Shown in pieces: positions 26,902-35,932 of a stretch of 64,000 nucleotides of DNA; positions within the stretch are counted from its first letter, which is position 1; every line of letters begins with the position of its first letter. A model generated the notes under the pieces. That model saw only the letters and a list, made by a program, of their open reading frames with translations. It made no database searches and was not told the origin of the DNA. Origin of the DNA: Haloterrigena sp. KLK7 (GTDB lineage Archaea; Halobacteriota; Halobacteria; Halobacteriales; Natrialbaceae); contig NZ_CP149787.1 in assembly GCF_037914945.1 (NCBI RefSeq), positions 2,170,001 to 2,234,000 on the forward strand, written 5' to 3'. Position numbers and translations under genes: made by a program.

Positions 26902-26974
26902 GCCTCGGCTGGTGGACGGTACGGGACGTCGCGAATCGTCCGCTCTCGAGACGGCGGTCGGGCGGTACGGAGCG

Positions 26975-27262
26975 CTACTGGGCCGCCGATTCGGGCGACG
27001 ACTCCGCCCGCGGCTCGACCTCGAGTTCCTCGAGGTCCTCCATATTGCCCTCGGCCGTCGCCTGCTCGATTTTGGCGATCTCCTCCGCGTAGTGGAGGAA
27101 GGTGTCGACCGAGGCGACGACGACGCGGGCCTCGATCGTCAGGAGTTCGATCCCGACGACGGACACGCGCGCCCAGACGTCGATGACGACGCCCTTGTCG
27201 AGGATGCGATCGAGCACTTCGGAGAGGCTCGAACCGTCCGGTCGCCGCTGTGGTGATGCCAT
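26975..27262 (-). CDS. gvpA: Gas vesicle structural protein GvpA, isolated gene
   Basis: 95 residues. The core [55 protein letters not shown] (about 13-67) follows the almost invariant GvpA sequence that assembles the gas-vesicle wall. The tail after about 68 is longer and more acidic than usual (typical GvpA is about 75 residues). None of the gvpC, N, O or F-M genes occur in the window, and the genes on both sides are unrelated and on the opposite strand. It is therefore an orphan here. GvpJ/M are alternatives, but [13 protein letters not shown] favours GvpA. Confidence 0.9.
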   Translation of the reverse strand: MASPQRRPDGSSLSEVLDRILDKGVVIDVWARVSVVGIELLTIEARVVVASVDTFLHYAEEIAKIEQATAEGNMEDLEELEVEPRAESSPESAAQ

Positions 27263-27419
27263 TGTGACTCTGTCCCAGACTCGAGCGGGCGCTCAGTTCA
27301 CTACTCGGGCTGCGTCAGCAAGCCGACGGCCGGACCCGCGTCGCGACGCGCCACTCGCGGTTCTTCGCCGATCGTCGCCTCGGCTGGCACCCGCATGGCG
27401 TCCGCTTTTGCCGAACCCC

Positions 27420-27827
27420 GTGGTCGAGACGGCCGTGTCGACCGTTCCGCCCGAAGCCGAGCGCTTGCTCGAGAGCGAGCCGGTAATGGCCCATCTGGGC
27501 ACCTGCGTCGAGGGCCGACCGCACGTCGCCCCGGTGTGGTACCGGTACGTCGCCGACGAGGAGGTCGTCGAGATCGTCACGACGGGTCGAAAGCTGGCGA
27601 ACATCCGGGAAAACCCGCGGATCTCGCTTTCCATTCAGAAAGACGAGGCGGGCCAGACGCGCTGGATGGTGTCGCTGCTCGGCACCGCGACGGTCGTCGA
27701 CGACCCCGACGAGACGGCTGCGGCGCGCCGGCGGATCAACGAGAAGTACGACGCGGAGCCCGCGGCCTACGCCGAAAACACGCTCGTCCGGATCGCGGTC
27801 GGCTCGGCGAGCTATCGGACGTACTGA
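27420..27827 (+). CDS. Pyridoxamine 5'-phosphate oxidase-like flavin protein
   Basis: About 135 residues of the split-barrel FMN-binding fold: VMAHLGTCVEGRPHVAPVWYRY (about 23-44), VEIVTTGRKLANIRENPRISLS and a MVSLLGTATVVDD strand. Members reduce or bind flavin or F420 or act on small molecules; the true PNPOx substrate residues are not evident. A GTG start at 27420 is inferred; the frame stays open upstream but the sequence there is arginine/proline-rich. A dispersed repeat begins 13 bases after the stop. Confidence 0.82.
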   Translation: MVETAVSTVPPEAERLLESEPVMAHLGTCVEGRPHVAPVWYRYVADEEVVEIVTTGRKLANIRENPRISLSIQKDEAGQTRWMVSLLGTATVVDDPDETAAARRRINEKYDAEPAAYAENTLVRIAVGSASYRTY

Positions 27828-27840
27828 GATCGAGACCTGG

Positions 27841-28098
27841 CGTGCGGTGGCGCGCGCTGTCTGCGAGGCGCGACCGAAGGGAGCGCCTCGAAACGCGAAT
27901 AGCGCGGGACCGACGGTCCCGCGAACCATACGAACGGGCGCGGAGCGCCCGTGAGTAGACGGGGAACGAAGTGACCCGTGAGCGAGGTCGGCCGAACGAC
28001 AGTGAGGGCGACCGATTACTATCGCGCGAGGGATGAGCGACCGAAGGGAGCGAATCGGTTGGGGAGGGAGTGGCACTCCCCTGTTGCCACGATAGCAG
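27841..28098 (+). repeat. Dispersed intergenic repeat element, copy A
   Basis: About 258 bases starting CGTGCGGTGGCGCGCGCTG and ending near GTTGCCACGATAGCAG. Bases 27841-28007 are identical, in inverted orientation, to 30790-30956. The core contains short perfect hairpins such as GCGGGACCGACGGTCCCGC and GGGCGCGGAGCGCCC. No convincing protein is encoded. Confidence 0.85.
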
Positions 28099-28165
28099 AG
28101 ACACTACGTTGCTCTCAGTTGCTCCTAATTCCACCATTCTGTGATAGAAGCACCAACGAAGAACG

Positions 28166-28372
28166 TCTGACTCAGGCTGGCGGCGGGGAATCGCCTCGCC
28201 CTCCCCAGCCGATTCGCTCAGTCACTCCGTTCCTTCGCTCATCCCTCGCGCAGTTTCGAACCACAGTTCGCTGGGCTTCATGGGTCGCTTCGCTCCCCAT
28301 TCGCCTCTCGAGGCGCTCACTCCGTTCGCGCCTCGCGTTCGCTCACTGTGGTTCAGCGCGCGCCACCGCATG
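28166..28372 (-). repeat. Dispersed intergenic repeat element, copy C
   Basis: Same ends as copy A but opposite orientation: a left end resembling GCATGCGGTGGCGCGCGCTG (reading from 28372) and a right end GAGGGATGAGCGAAGGAACG through GGCTGGGGAGGG. The core differs and closes on itself through GAACCACAG / CTGTGGTTC arms. It lies 68 bases from copy A, head to head at the right ends. Confidence 0.75.
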
Positions 28373-28444
28373 CCGGGTGTTCGAACCGGTGTGAGACAGC
28401 GAATCGCTATCCGCCCGCTCATCGAACTCGGTCGCCGACACCCC

Positions 28445-29338
28445 CTAGCTGCGACGGTCCGACGACGCTTCGAACTCGAACGTCTCGCCGTGCTCGAGGT
28501 ATTCGACCCGGTCCTCGAGACCCGCTTTCCGGATCGCCTGCTTGAAGTTCGACAGCGGCGACCGGAACACCTCGTAGTCGTTGTAGTGGATCGGGATCGC
28601 CGTGTCGGCGTCGATCAGGTCGACCGCCTCGACGCCCTGCGCGGCGTCCATCGTGAGCAGCACGCCGAGGATCCGCGTCCCGCCCAGATGCAGCAGTGCG
28701 AGGTCGATGTCGGGGTAGCGCTCGGGAATCTCCTCTAAAGCGTCGTAGACGAGCGTATCGCCCGAGACGTAGAGCCGCATCAGGGGCGGCTCGTCCGGAC
28801 TCGCCGCCTCGTCGTCGGGCCGGAACTCGAGCATGCTCCCCATCACCGGCGGCAGTCCCTTCGAGACGACCGGCGGGCCGTGGCGACCCGGCATCGCGGT
28901 GATCGTCAGTTCGGCGTCGCCCTTGCGGATCCGACACTCGTCCCACGTCTCGAGCGGATAGGTCTCGAGAAAGCCCTTCTCAGCGAGTTCGACGGCCGCG
29001 TGCGGAGTCGTGACGATCGGCAGGTCCGAATCGAGTTTCGCCTCGGCGACGCGGTCGAAGTGGTCGCCGTGGTAGTGGGAAAGCAAGACGAAGTCGATCG
29101 GCGGGAGGTCCTCGATCTCGAGTGCGGGATCGGTTCGGCGCCGCGATTTGATCCCGTAGCCCAGATGAACGTGATCGCCGCTGTGGAGGAAGTTCGGATC
29201 CGTGAGGATCGTGAAGCCGGCGTACTCGATGATGACGGTCGCGGTCCCGACGAAGAAGATCGACCCGTGCTCGAGGTCGGCGGGTTCGTCCGCTTCGCCG
29301 GTCGGTATCTCGAGGTCGACGGCGTGTTCGAGACTCAT
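28445..29338 (-). CDS. MBL-fold metallo-hydrolase (UlaG/lactonase-like)
   Basis: 297 residues of the metallo-beta-lactamase fold. Motifs in order: GTATVIIEYAGFTILTDPNF (about 31-50), the metal site LLSHYHGDHFD (HxHxDH), a late SGDT and a final IPIHYNDYEVF. The layout resembles the UlaG/RomA-like or outer-membrane-lactonase branch. Start ATG 29338 follows a hydrophilic N-terminus typical of haloarchaea; the longer frame upstream lacks it. Divergent from the thioredoxin-reductase-like gene with about 150 bases between; both sit inside the inverted-repeat pair. Confidence 0.88.
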   Translation of the reverse strand: MSLEHAVDLEIPTGEADEPADLEHGSIFFVGTATVIIEYAGFTILTDPNFLHSGDHVHLGYGIKSRRRTDPALEIEDLPPIDFVLLSHYHGDHFDRVAEAKLDSDLPIVTTPHAAVELAEKGFLETYPLETWDECRIRKGDAELTITAMPGRHGPPVVSKGLPPVMGSMLEFRPDDEAASPDEPPLMRLYVSGDTLVYDALEEIPERYPDIDLALLHLGGTRILGVLLTMDAAQGVEAVDLIDADTAIPIHYNDYEVFRSPLSNFKQAIRKAGLEDRVEYLEHGETFEFEASSDRRS

Positions 29339-29486
29339 GGACGGCTCTCCACCGCCGACTCGTTTCAACCCCATTCGGAACTCGCGGGACTGACACGGGA
29401 GCTGATACGGTCGCGGTGGCAGCCCCAGTACTCCCGGCCGCATATTCACGGCTCAGCCTCAACCCGCTGGGCGACCTCCGACGCGT

Positions 29487-30590
29487 ATGACCGATCCCCT
29501 CGAGTACGAAGTCGTCGTGATCGGCGGCGGTCCAGCCGGCCTGACGACGGCGATCTACGCCACGCGACTGGGCCACCGCACGGCCGTCTTCGAGAAGGAG
29601 GGCGGCCGCCACGCGAAGGTCGCCCACGTCCACAACCTGCTGGGCGTCTCCGAGAACGTCTCCGGCGAGCAGCTGGCGACCCACGCCGTCGACCAGCTCG
29701 AGCACTACGGCGGCGACTTCTTCCCGGACGCGGTCGAGTCCGTGACGCGGCCGGAGGAAGGCGACGGCGATGGGCCCCGATTCCGCCTCGAGTCCGCCCA
29801 CGCCACGGTCGACGCCCGGCGGGTCGTCTTCGCGACCGGCTTTCGCGATCGGAGTCCGGACGTCCCGGAACTCGAGCGCTTCACGGGCCGCGGGCTGCAC
29901 TACTGTCTACACTGCGACGCCTACACGCTCGGCGACGGCCCCGTGTTCGTCCTCGGCCACACGGAGCACGCGGCCCACGTCGCGATGACGATGCTCAACT
30001 TCACCGCCGACGTGGACCTCCTGCTCGACGACCGCGAGCCCGAGTGGGGCGAGGAGACCGACGCGCAACTCGAGGCCCACCCGGTCGACGTGATCGACAC
30101 GGCCGTCGTCTCGGCCTACGGGGACGAAACGATTTCCGGCGACGAGTCGCCGCGGCTCGGCGGCCTCGAGCTGGCCGATGGAACCGAACGGGACTATCTG
30201 GGCGGCTTCGCGATGTACGGTTCCACGTACAACGCCGGTCTGGCCGCCGACCTCGGCTGTGACCTGCGCGAGGACGGCGCCATCGCCGTCGACGAGAACC
30301 GCGAGACCAGCGTCGACGGCGTCTACGCCGTCGGCGACGTCACCCACGGCCAGAACCAGACCACCATCGCCATCGGCGACGGGGCCCACGCGGGACTGGC
30401 GATTCACAAGGACCTCCGGCCGTTTCCGAAGTCCGTCGAGGAACTCGAGGATGAGGGCGACGGGGAGGAGACCGGCGCTCTCGAGGACGGGGTGCCGGGA
30501 GCCGCGGCGGATCTGCGCGCCCAGATGCGACGGGTTCGCGACCTCGAGACGCACCCGGGGCTTCGCGGGCCGTCGCCGGGTCGCGAGTGA
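29487..30590 (+). CDS. Thioredoxin-reductase-like FAD protein with CxxC and degenerate pyridine-nucleotide motif
   Basis: 367 residues. The FAD motif IGGGPAGLTTAIYATRLGH starts at 12 and the redox cysteines are C140 and C143 (YCLHCDAY). The second Rossmann motif, normally GGGDSAxEEA, reads VLGHTEHAAHVAM and has lost its glycines. The HRR(D) motif that contacts NADPH phosphate is also absent. A standard FAD end (VYAVGDVTHGQNQTTIAIGDG) is present. The enzyme may take electrons from ferredoxin or another donor, as in flavin-type ferredoxin-dependent thioredoxin reductases; no thioredoxin gene is adjacent. Confidence 0.85.
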   Translation: MTDPLEYEVVVIGGGPAGLTTAIYATRLGHRTAVFEKEGGRHAKVAHVHNLLGVSENVSGEQLATHAVDQLEHYGGDFFPDAVESVTRPEEGDGDGPRFRLESAHATVDARRVVFATGFRDRSPDVPELERFTGRGLHYCLHCDAYTLGDGPVFVLGHTEHAAHVAMTMLNFTADVDLLLDDREPEWGEETDAQLEAHPVDVIDTAVVSAYGDETISGDESPRLGGLELADGTERDYLGGFAMYGSTYNAGLAADLGCDLREDGAIAVDENRETSVDGVYAVGDVTHGQNQTTIAIGDGAHAGLAIHKDLRPFPKSVEELEDEGDGEETGALEDGVPGAAADLRAQMRRVRDLETHPGLRGPSPGRE

Positions 30591-30699
30591 TCGCTAGGTT
30601 CGGGGCTCGCTGGTCCTTCTATAATCGATATACCGCGGTCTGTTCACGGTCGCGTAGATAGCGACGCCCGCGAGCGGAACCGGATACGAACGAAGCGTT

Positions 30700-30956
30700 C
30701 TGCTCACGCTGGCGGCTGTGAGTGCCACACCCTCCCCAACCGATTCGCTCACTCCGTTCGCTCATCCCTCGCACATCGTCGTCGGTCGTCCTCACTGTCG
30801 TTCGGCCGACCTCGCTCACGGGTCACTTCGTTCCCCGTCTACTCACGGGCGCTCCGCGCCCGTTCGTATGGTTCGCGGGACCGTCGGTCCCGCGCTATTC
30901 GCGTTTCGAGGCGCTCCCTTCGGTCGCGCCTCGCAGACAGCGCGCGCCACCGCACG
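30700..30956 (-). repeat. Dispersed intergenic repeat element, copy B
   Basis: Inverted partner of copy A: 30790-30956 is the exact reverse complement of 27841-28007. The remainder toward 30700 keeps the conserved right-end string (GAGGGATGAGCGAACGGAG, then CGGTTGGGGAGGG) with scattered differences. Confidence 0.85.
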
Positions 30957-30995
30957 TGGAACGATCGGTATCCAAATTCCTTCGAGCGTCGCCGC

Positions 30996-32069
30996 CTAGT
31001 TCTCTAGTCGCTCGAGGGCCGCCGCAACCACCAGGGGGAAGGTGATCGTCGCGTCGGCGTAGACGGAGACGTTGTCGGCGTCTTTCTCGAGTTTACCCCA
31101 CGAGCGGGCCTCGTCTAAGGTGGCCCCGGAGAGGCCGCCGGTCTGTTTGGGGTCCATGGTCAACTGGACGGCGTAGTCGTAGGCGTCGGGGGAGACGAGC
31201 ATCGTCTGGAGGGTGAAGTTCTTGGGGACGCCGCCGCCGACGACGAAGGCGCCGGCCTCGTCGGCGTGGTAGGCGATGTCGGTCAGCGGCGTCATGTCGG
31301 CCAGCGCGTCCAGCGTGAACGCGCCCGTCTGGGAGTACATCCAGGCCTGGAGCCCGAGCACGGAGTCCTGTACGGCGGGACAGTAGATCGGGACGTCGTT
31401 CTCGTAGGCCGCGGCGGCGATGCCGGGCCCCTCGTCGACGTCGTCGCGCTCGTTGACGTCGGCGTTCGCCCGTCCCAATTCCTCGGTGAGCCGCTGGATC
31501 GAGACCGCGCCCTCCTCCTCGCACTCGGCCTCGAGCACCGGGAAGACCTCCTCGCGGAGGTGGCTCTCGAAGTCGGCGAAGAACTCCTGGGGGAGGTAGA
31601 CGTTGTAGATGCGGTCGACCCCCTCGTCGCGCAGCGTCTCGTCGTGTTCGCGCTCGGTCTTCCCCTCGGCGGTCACCTCGCCGTGGTGGTGTTTCCCGCC
31701 GATGGCCTCGATGCTGTCGTGGGTGAGGTTCGCGCCGGTCGTCACGAGGACGTCGATGTGGCCCTCGCGAATCAGGTCGGCGACGATGCGCCGCATCCCC
31801 GTGGGGACCATCGCGCCCGCGAGGCCGAAGAAGACGGTCACGTCGTCGTCGAACATCGACTCGGTGACGCCGACGGCCTCGTGGAGGTTCGCCGCGCCGA
31901 CGCCCGCGTTCCCGTACTCGTCGGCGAGTTCGCCGACGGTCATCCCCGCTCGGACCTCGGCGTGACCGACCGGGTCGTGGGAGAACGCTTCCCGCTCGGG
32001 TTCGCGGTGGCCCTCCCCGTCCGCCTCGCTGTCACCGTCGTCGCTCCCGTGCTCGTGCTCGTCGCTCAT
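30996..32069 (-). CDS. dys: Deoxyhypusine synthase
   Basis: 357 residues. Deoxyhypusine synthase transfers a 4-aminobutyl group to one lysine of eIF5A using NAD. Recognisable blocks are FFGLAGAMVPTGMRRIV, TTGANLTHDSIEA, IYCPAVQDSVLGLQ, GGGVPKNFTLQ and SGATLDEARSWGKL with the catalytic lysine in SWGK, followed by VYADATITFPLVVAAALE. The first ~30 residues are an acidic His/Asp/Glu extension. Its substrate protein eIF5A is encoded about 5 kb away (37128-37502) together with an agmatinase. Confidence 0.96.
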   Translation of the reverse strand: MSDEHEHGSDDGDSEADGEGHREPEREAFSHDPVGHAEVRAGMTVGELADEYGNAGVGAANLHEAVGVTESMFDDDVTVFFGLAGAMVPTGMRRIVADLIREGHIDVLVTTGANLTHDSIEAIGGKHHHGEVTAEGKTEREHDETLRDEGVDRIYNVYLPQEFFADFESHLREEVFPVLEAECEEEGAVSIQRLTEELGRANADVNERDDVDEGPGIAAAAYENDVPIYCPAVQDSVLGLQAWMYSQTGAFTLDALADMTPLTDIAYHADEAGAFVVGGGVPKNFTLQTMLVSPDAYDYAVQLTMDPKQTGGLSGATLDEARSWGKLEKDADNVSVYADATITFPLVVAAALERLEN

Positions 32070-32129
32070 GTCCTCGCATCCGCGAGCCAGCGGTTTGAAC
32101 GCCGCGGTTCGATCCGTCGTCTCGGCGCA

Positions 32130-32414
32130 TCACGCTACCAGCGAACGGAGTGCCGCTACGATCACCGCTACGAGCATCGCGATCGCTGTTACTCGCAATG
32201 CGATCGCGGCTCGCCGTCGGTTCTTCGGCAGCAGTTCCGCGATACCGGACAGGCCCGTTGCGACTCCGATAACCAGCATCGCGACTCCGCCGCTATCGTA
32301 TAGGAGTTCGGAGTAGGCGTACAGACTGAAGAACGCGAGCGAACTGCCGACGGATATTCGCGCAGCGTCCCTCCCACTTGGTTCGGAGAAGAGCTCCGTT
32401 AGATGAAGCTCCAT
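32130..32414 (-). CDS. Small membrane protein (94 aa)
   Basis: Three hydrophobic segments: VGSSLAFFSLYAYSELL, GVAMLVIGVATGLSGIAEL and AIALRVTAIAMLVAVIVAAL. The second and third are separated by the basic loop PKNRRRA. It precedes deoxyhypusine synthase on the same strand with 60 bases between. No family is recognised. Confidence 0.65.
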   Translation of the reverse strand: MELHLTELFSEPSGRDAARISVGSSLAFFSLYAYSELLYDSGGVAMLVIGVATGLSGIAELLPKNRRRAAIALRVTAIAMLVAVIVAALRSLVA

Positions 32415-32594
32415 ATTCGCGAATACTGGGCGAGAGATGTAAAACGTAAGGCCCCTCTGTCCGCGTCCCTGCCGGCGCGATGCACGTCAGCTATCGGAAT
32501 CTGGTGCCCACTGACGTTCAGCGGTACCGACAGCGAGTCGCGTATCGACGGTCCCGCGATAGTGAGCGGAACGCTCACCCGCCGCGACTGGCCG

Positions 32595-33362
32595 TCAGAG
32601 CCCCGTCGGCACCTCGAGATACGTCGTCTCGAGACCCCACTCCTCGACCAATTCCTGCAACGCCCCCACCCCGAACGTCTCCGTCGCGTAGTGGCCCGCG
32701 AGGAAGACGTGAATCCCCGCCTCCCGGGCCTCGTGGTAGGCCTTCTGCTTCCCCTCGCCCGTCACCAGCGCGTCCGCACCCGTCTCGACGGCCTCGTCGA
32801 GCCAGTCAACGCCGCTGCCGGTGACGATCGCCACGTCCTCGATCTCGTCGGGGCCGAACGCGAGGTGCCGGACGGACCGACCGTCGGTCTCGAGTTCGCC
32901 CTCGAGGCGCTCGCGCAACTCGTCGGGCGCGTAGGAGTCCGTTGCCGTCCCGCGCTGGCCGATGCACTCGGGACCGAGCTCGCCGAAGGGAGCGCGGTCC
33001 TCGAGCTCGAGCACGTCCGCGACGCCGGCGGCGTTACCGCGTTCCTGGTGGCCGTCCAGCGGGAGGTGGGAGACGTACAGCGCGAGGTCGTTCTCGATCA
33101 GGGGAGCGATCCGGTCGTAGGTTCGTCCCGTTACGCGGTCGAAGCCGCCCCACGAGAGGCCGTGGTGGACGACCAGCAGGTCCGCGTCGGCCTCGATCGC
33201 GCGGTCGAACGTCTCGCGGACGCCGTCGACGGCGAACGCGACGCGCTCGATCTCGGCGTCCTCCGGTCCGACCTGCAGCCCGTTCGCGCTGGCGTCTACG
33301 TCGGCGTAGTCGGCGGTTCGCAGTTCCTCGTCGAGTCGATCGACGACCGTCGAGAGGTTCAT
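32595..33362 (-). CDS. NIF3-like dinuclear metal-centre hexameric protein
   Basis: 255 residues of the NIF3/YqfO/YbgI family. Motifs are VDASANGLQVGP near residue 22, LLVVHHGLSWGG with the metal-binding HH (about 64-65), YVSHLPLDGHQERGN, and a C-terminal VFLAGHYATETFGVGALQELVEE. Together these bind two metal ions. The biochemical role of NIF3 proteins remains unsettled; GTP cyclohydrolase type 1 activity has been reported for some. The start ATG is at 33362. Confidence 0.92.
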   Translation of the reverse strand: MNLSTVVDRLDEELRTADYADVDASANGLQVGPEDAEIERVAFAVDGVRETFDRAIEADADLLVVHHGLSWGGFDRVTGRTYDRIAPLIENDLALYVSHLPLDGHQERGNAAGVADVLELEDRAPFGELGPECIGQRGTATDSYAPDELRERLEGELETDGRSVRHLAFGPDEIEDVAIVTGSGVDWLDEAVETGADALVTGEGKQKAYHEAREAGIHVFLAGHYATETFGVGALQELVEEWGLETTYLEVPTGL

Positions 33363-33472
33363 GGTCGGCCGTTCGGCGGCGGTCTCCTTGTATCCGGCTG
33401 GTTCCGCCGACCCGACCGATTGCGGTCGGCAGCGAGCGCGGGCGAAACGGGAACCCGGTAGCGCGTGGGGCG

Positions 33473-35932
33473 CTACATCAGGTAGAACAGCGGGAAGAGG
33501 ATCACCCAGACGATGTCGACGAAGTGCCAGTAGAGGCCGAAGAACTCCACCGGTCGATGGTCCGTCAGGTAGGCGTCGACGCTGACGATCCGGTAGATCA
33601 TGAACCCGGCGAGCAACATCCCGAGGATGACGTGCAGCGCGTGGAGCCCCGTTGTCACGAAGTACGTCGAGTAGTGGAGGTCGGTGAACCAGTAGACGCC
33701 GTGGCTGAACTCGTAGGCCCACTCCCAGCCCTTGATTCCGAGGAACGTCAGCCCGAGCACCAGCGTCGCGCCCATCGTGCCGAGCAGCCCCCGCTTGTTC
33801 CCGCGCTCGGCGAAGACGAGCGCGAGGATGACCGTGAAACTCGAGGTCAACAGCACGTACGTGTTGACGAGGCCGAGCGTCGACGACGGCGGAACGGTGC
33901 CCCAGGACCCCCAGCCGGCGTGGAGCCGCGCGAAGACGTAGCTCCCGATGGCGGCGCCGAAGACGACGACGTCCGAGGCCAGGAAGAACCAGACGCCGAG
34001 TTTCGTGGTGCCGATCCCTTCGAACGGCCAGCGGCTGGCGATCGCCATCTCCGGCGCGTTGAACTCCTCGCGGCCGTACTCGAAGAGCGTGTAGCCGAGG
34101 ATCCCGACGCCGAGGAGCGTCAGGATCGGGTAGATAATCGTCTGTTCGGCGCTCGTTCCGACGATCTCCTGGCTGACCTCGCCGGTCCCCCGTGCGAACT
34201 CGACCGTGTACGGCGTCAGGCCGGTCAGCCCGAGGAAGAACACGAAGGTCCCGAAGCCGATCCCCACCGGCCAGATGCTGGCGTGATCGGCGTGTTCCGC
34301 CTGACTCTCCACCGCGGTCGTCACGCCGCCGTCGGTCGTCGCCGCCGTGTCGTCGACGAACTCGAGGCGGCCGCTGGCGTAACTCGGACGGCCGTCCCAG
34401 TTGTCCAGCGGTGGCGGCGAGGTGGTCGCCCACTCGGCGGTGCGGGAGTACTCCCAGGGATTATCGGGCGCGTCGGGCCCCGAGAGCAGGCTCTTCACGA
34501 GCGTGTAGAACGTGATCAGGAACGACGCGCCGAAGACGAACGCGCCGACGGTCGCCGCCTGATGATAGATCTGAATCGCCTCGCCGTAGTGGAAGACGCG
34601 ACGGGGCGTCTCCCAGGCGAGGAACATCGGGAAGTACAGCAGGTTGAAGCCGACGAAGTAGACTGCGAAGTTGAGCTTCCCCAGCGTCTCGGAGTACATC
34701 TTCCCGGTGATCTTCGGCCACCAGTAGTAGAGGCCGCCGATCAGGGCGGTCACCCCCGAGACCATCACGTAGTGGAAGTGGGCGACGACCCAGTAGGTAC
34801 CGCGGAACTCGTAGTCCAGCACGACGGCGCCGAGGAAGACTCCGGTGATGCCGCCGAGGATGAACAGGACGAGCGCACCGAGACTGAACAGGAACGGCGT
34901 GGTGAATCGCACGCGCCCCTTGACCATCGTGTAGATCAGCGAGAAGATCATCAGGTCGAAGGGCAGCGAAATCCCGATCGTCGTCGCCATGAACAGCGTC
35001 TTGATCTCTAAGTTGATCGTCGTCAGGAACATGTGATGGGCCCAGACGAGGAACGACTGGACCGCGACGAGGACCATCGCGATGATGACCCACTTGCGGC
35101 CGACCAGCCGTCGTCCCGTGAAGGACTGGAACGTCTCGAACATGATTCCCAACGCCGGGAAGAAGACGATGTACACCTCCGGATGCCCGAAGAACCAGAA
35201 CAGGTGCGCCCACAGCAGACTCGAGCCCTCGTCGGTCGCGAAGTACTGGGTCAGGAGGAGCCGGTCGCTCGCCAGCAACAGGAGCGCGGCGAGCAGCGCC
35301 GCGAACGCGAACAGCATCATCCAGATCGTCAGCAGCCACGACCAGGTGAACAGCGGCATGTTCCACAGCCCCAGCCCCTCCGCGCGCGAGCGGTGAATCG
35401 TCGTGAGGAAGTTCACTGACCCGAGCGTGATCGAGAGGACGAACAGAATCAGCCCGAGGATCGTCCCGTTTCCGCCGGTCGTCGCCTGCATCGCGGGGTG
35501 GTACATCGGCACGTTCAGCGGCGCGTACATGTACCAGCCGCCGGCGAACGCCCGTCCCTGGAAGAACGAGACCGCGAGGAGAATTCCCGAGAACAGGTAG
35601 AACCAGTAACTCAGGGCGTTCAGACGGGGGAAAGCGAGGTCCTTCGCGCCGATCTGCAGCGGGACGAAGTAGTTCGCGAAGCCGGCCGCGAAGGGCGAGA
35701 GAAACAGGAACACCATTATCAGTCCGTGGTTGGTGACCGCCTGGTTGAACTCCATGTTCTCGAGCAGCCCCGTCCCGCCGGGGACCCACATATGTGCGCG
35801 AAACAGCAGTGCGAGCACCCCGCCGAGCAGGAGGAAAAACAGCGCCGTCGCCAGATAGAGAATGCCGATGTCCTTGTGGTTGGTCGTGACCAGCCACCGC
35901 TTGACGGTCGTCCGCGGGGGCAGATCGCTCAT
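33473..35932 (-). CDS. Haem-copper oxidase subunit I-III fusion (CoxAC)
   Basis: 819 residues: subunit I (about 1-560) fused to subunit III (about 580-819). Haem/copper ligands are visible: His69 (TNHGL), CuB His250 with cross-link Tyr254 in GHPEVY, His299-His300, and AHFHYV. D-pathway residues Asp98 (AKDLAFPRLN), Asn105 and Glu252 are kept. The K-pathway lysine position (PTGIK in A-type enzymes) is Met328 in LPFDLMIF. Subunit II and assembly genes are not adjacent. It reduces O2 to water at the membrane and pumps protons. Confidence 0.95.
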   Translation of the reverse strand: MSDLPPRTTVKRWLVTTNHKDIGILYLATALFFLLLGGVLALLFRAHMWVPGGTGLLENMEFNQAVTNHGLIMVFLFLSPFAAGFANYFVPLQIGAKDLAFPRLNALSYWFYLFSGILLAVSFFQGRAFAGGWYMYAPLNVPMYHPAMQATTGGNGTILGLILFVLSITLGSVNFLTTIHRSRAEGLGLWNMPLFTWSWLLTIWMMLFAFAALLAALLLLASDRLLLTQYFATDEGSSLLWAHLFWFFGHPEVYIVFFPALGIMFETFQSFTGRRLVGRKWVIIAMVLVAVQSFLVWAHHMFLTTINLEIKTLFMATTIGISLPFDLMIFSLIYTMVKGRVRFTTPFLFSLGALVLFILGGITGVFLGAVVLDYEFRGTYWVVAHFHYVMVSGVTALIGGLYYWWPKITGKMYSETLGKLNFAVYFVGFNLLYFPMFLAWETPRRVFHYGEAIQIYHQAATVGAFVFGASFLITFYTLVKSLLSGPDAPDNPWEYSRTAEWATTSPPPLDNWDGRPSYASGRLEFVDDTAATTDGGVTTAVESQAEHADHASIWPVGIGFGTFVFFLGLTGLTPYTVEFARGTGEVSQEIVGTSAEQTIIYPILTLLGVGILGYTLFEYGREEFNAPEMAIASRWPFEGIGTTKLGVWFFLASDVVVFGAAIGSYVFARLHAGWGSWGTVPPSSTLGLVNTYVLLTSSFTVILALVFAERGNKRGLLGTMGATLVLGLTFLGIKGWEWAYEFSHGVYWFTDLHYSTYFVTTGLHALHVILGMLLAGFMIYRIVSVDAYLTDHRPVEFFGLYWHFVDIVWVILFPLFYLM

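Noticed and set aside
27315-30999. Frames in and around the dispersed repeats that translate to nearly the same arginine/serine-rich peptide in copies A and B
   Set aside because: The peptide similarity follows from the identical DNA of the repeat; composition is not haloarchaeal and the other copies break the frame.
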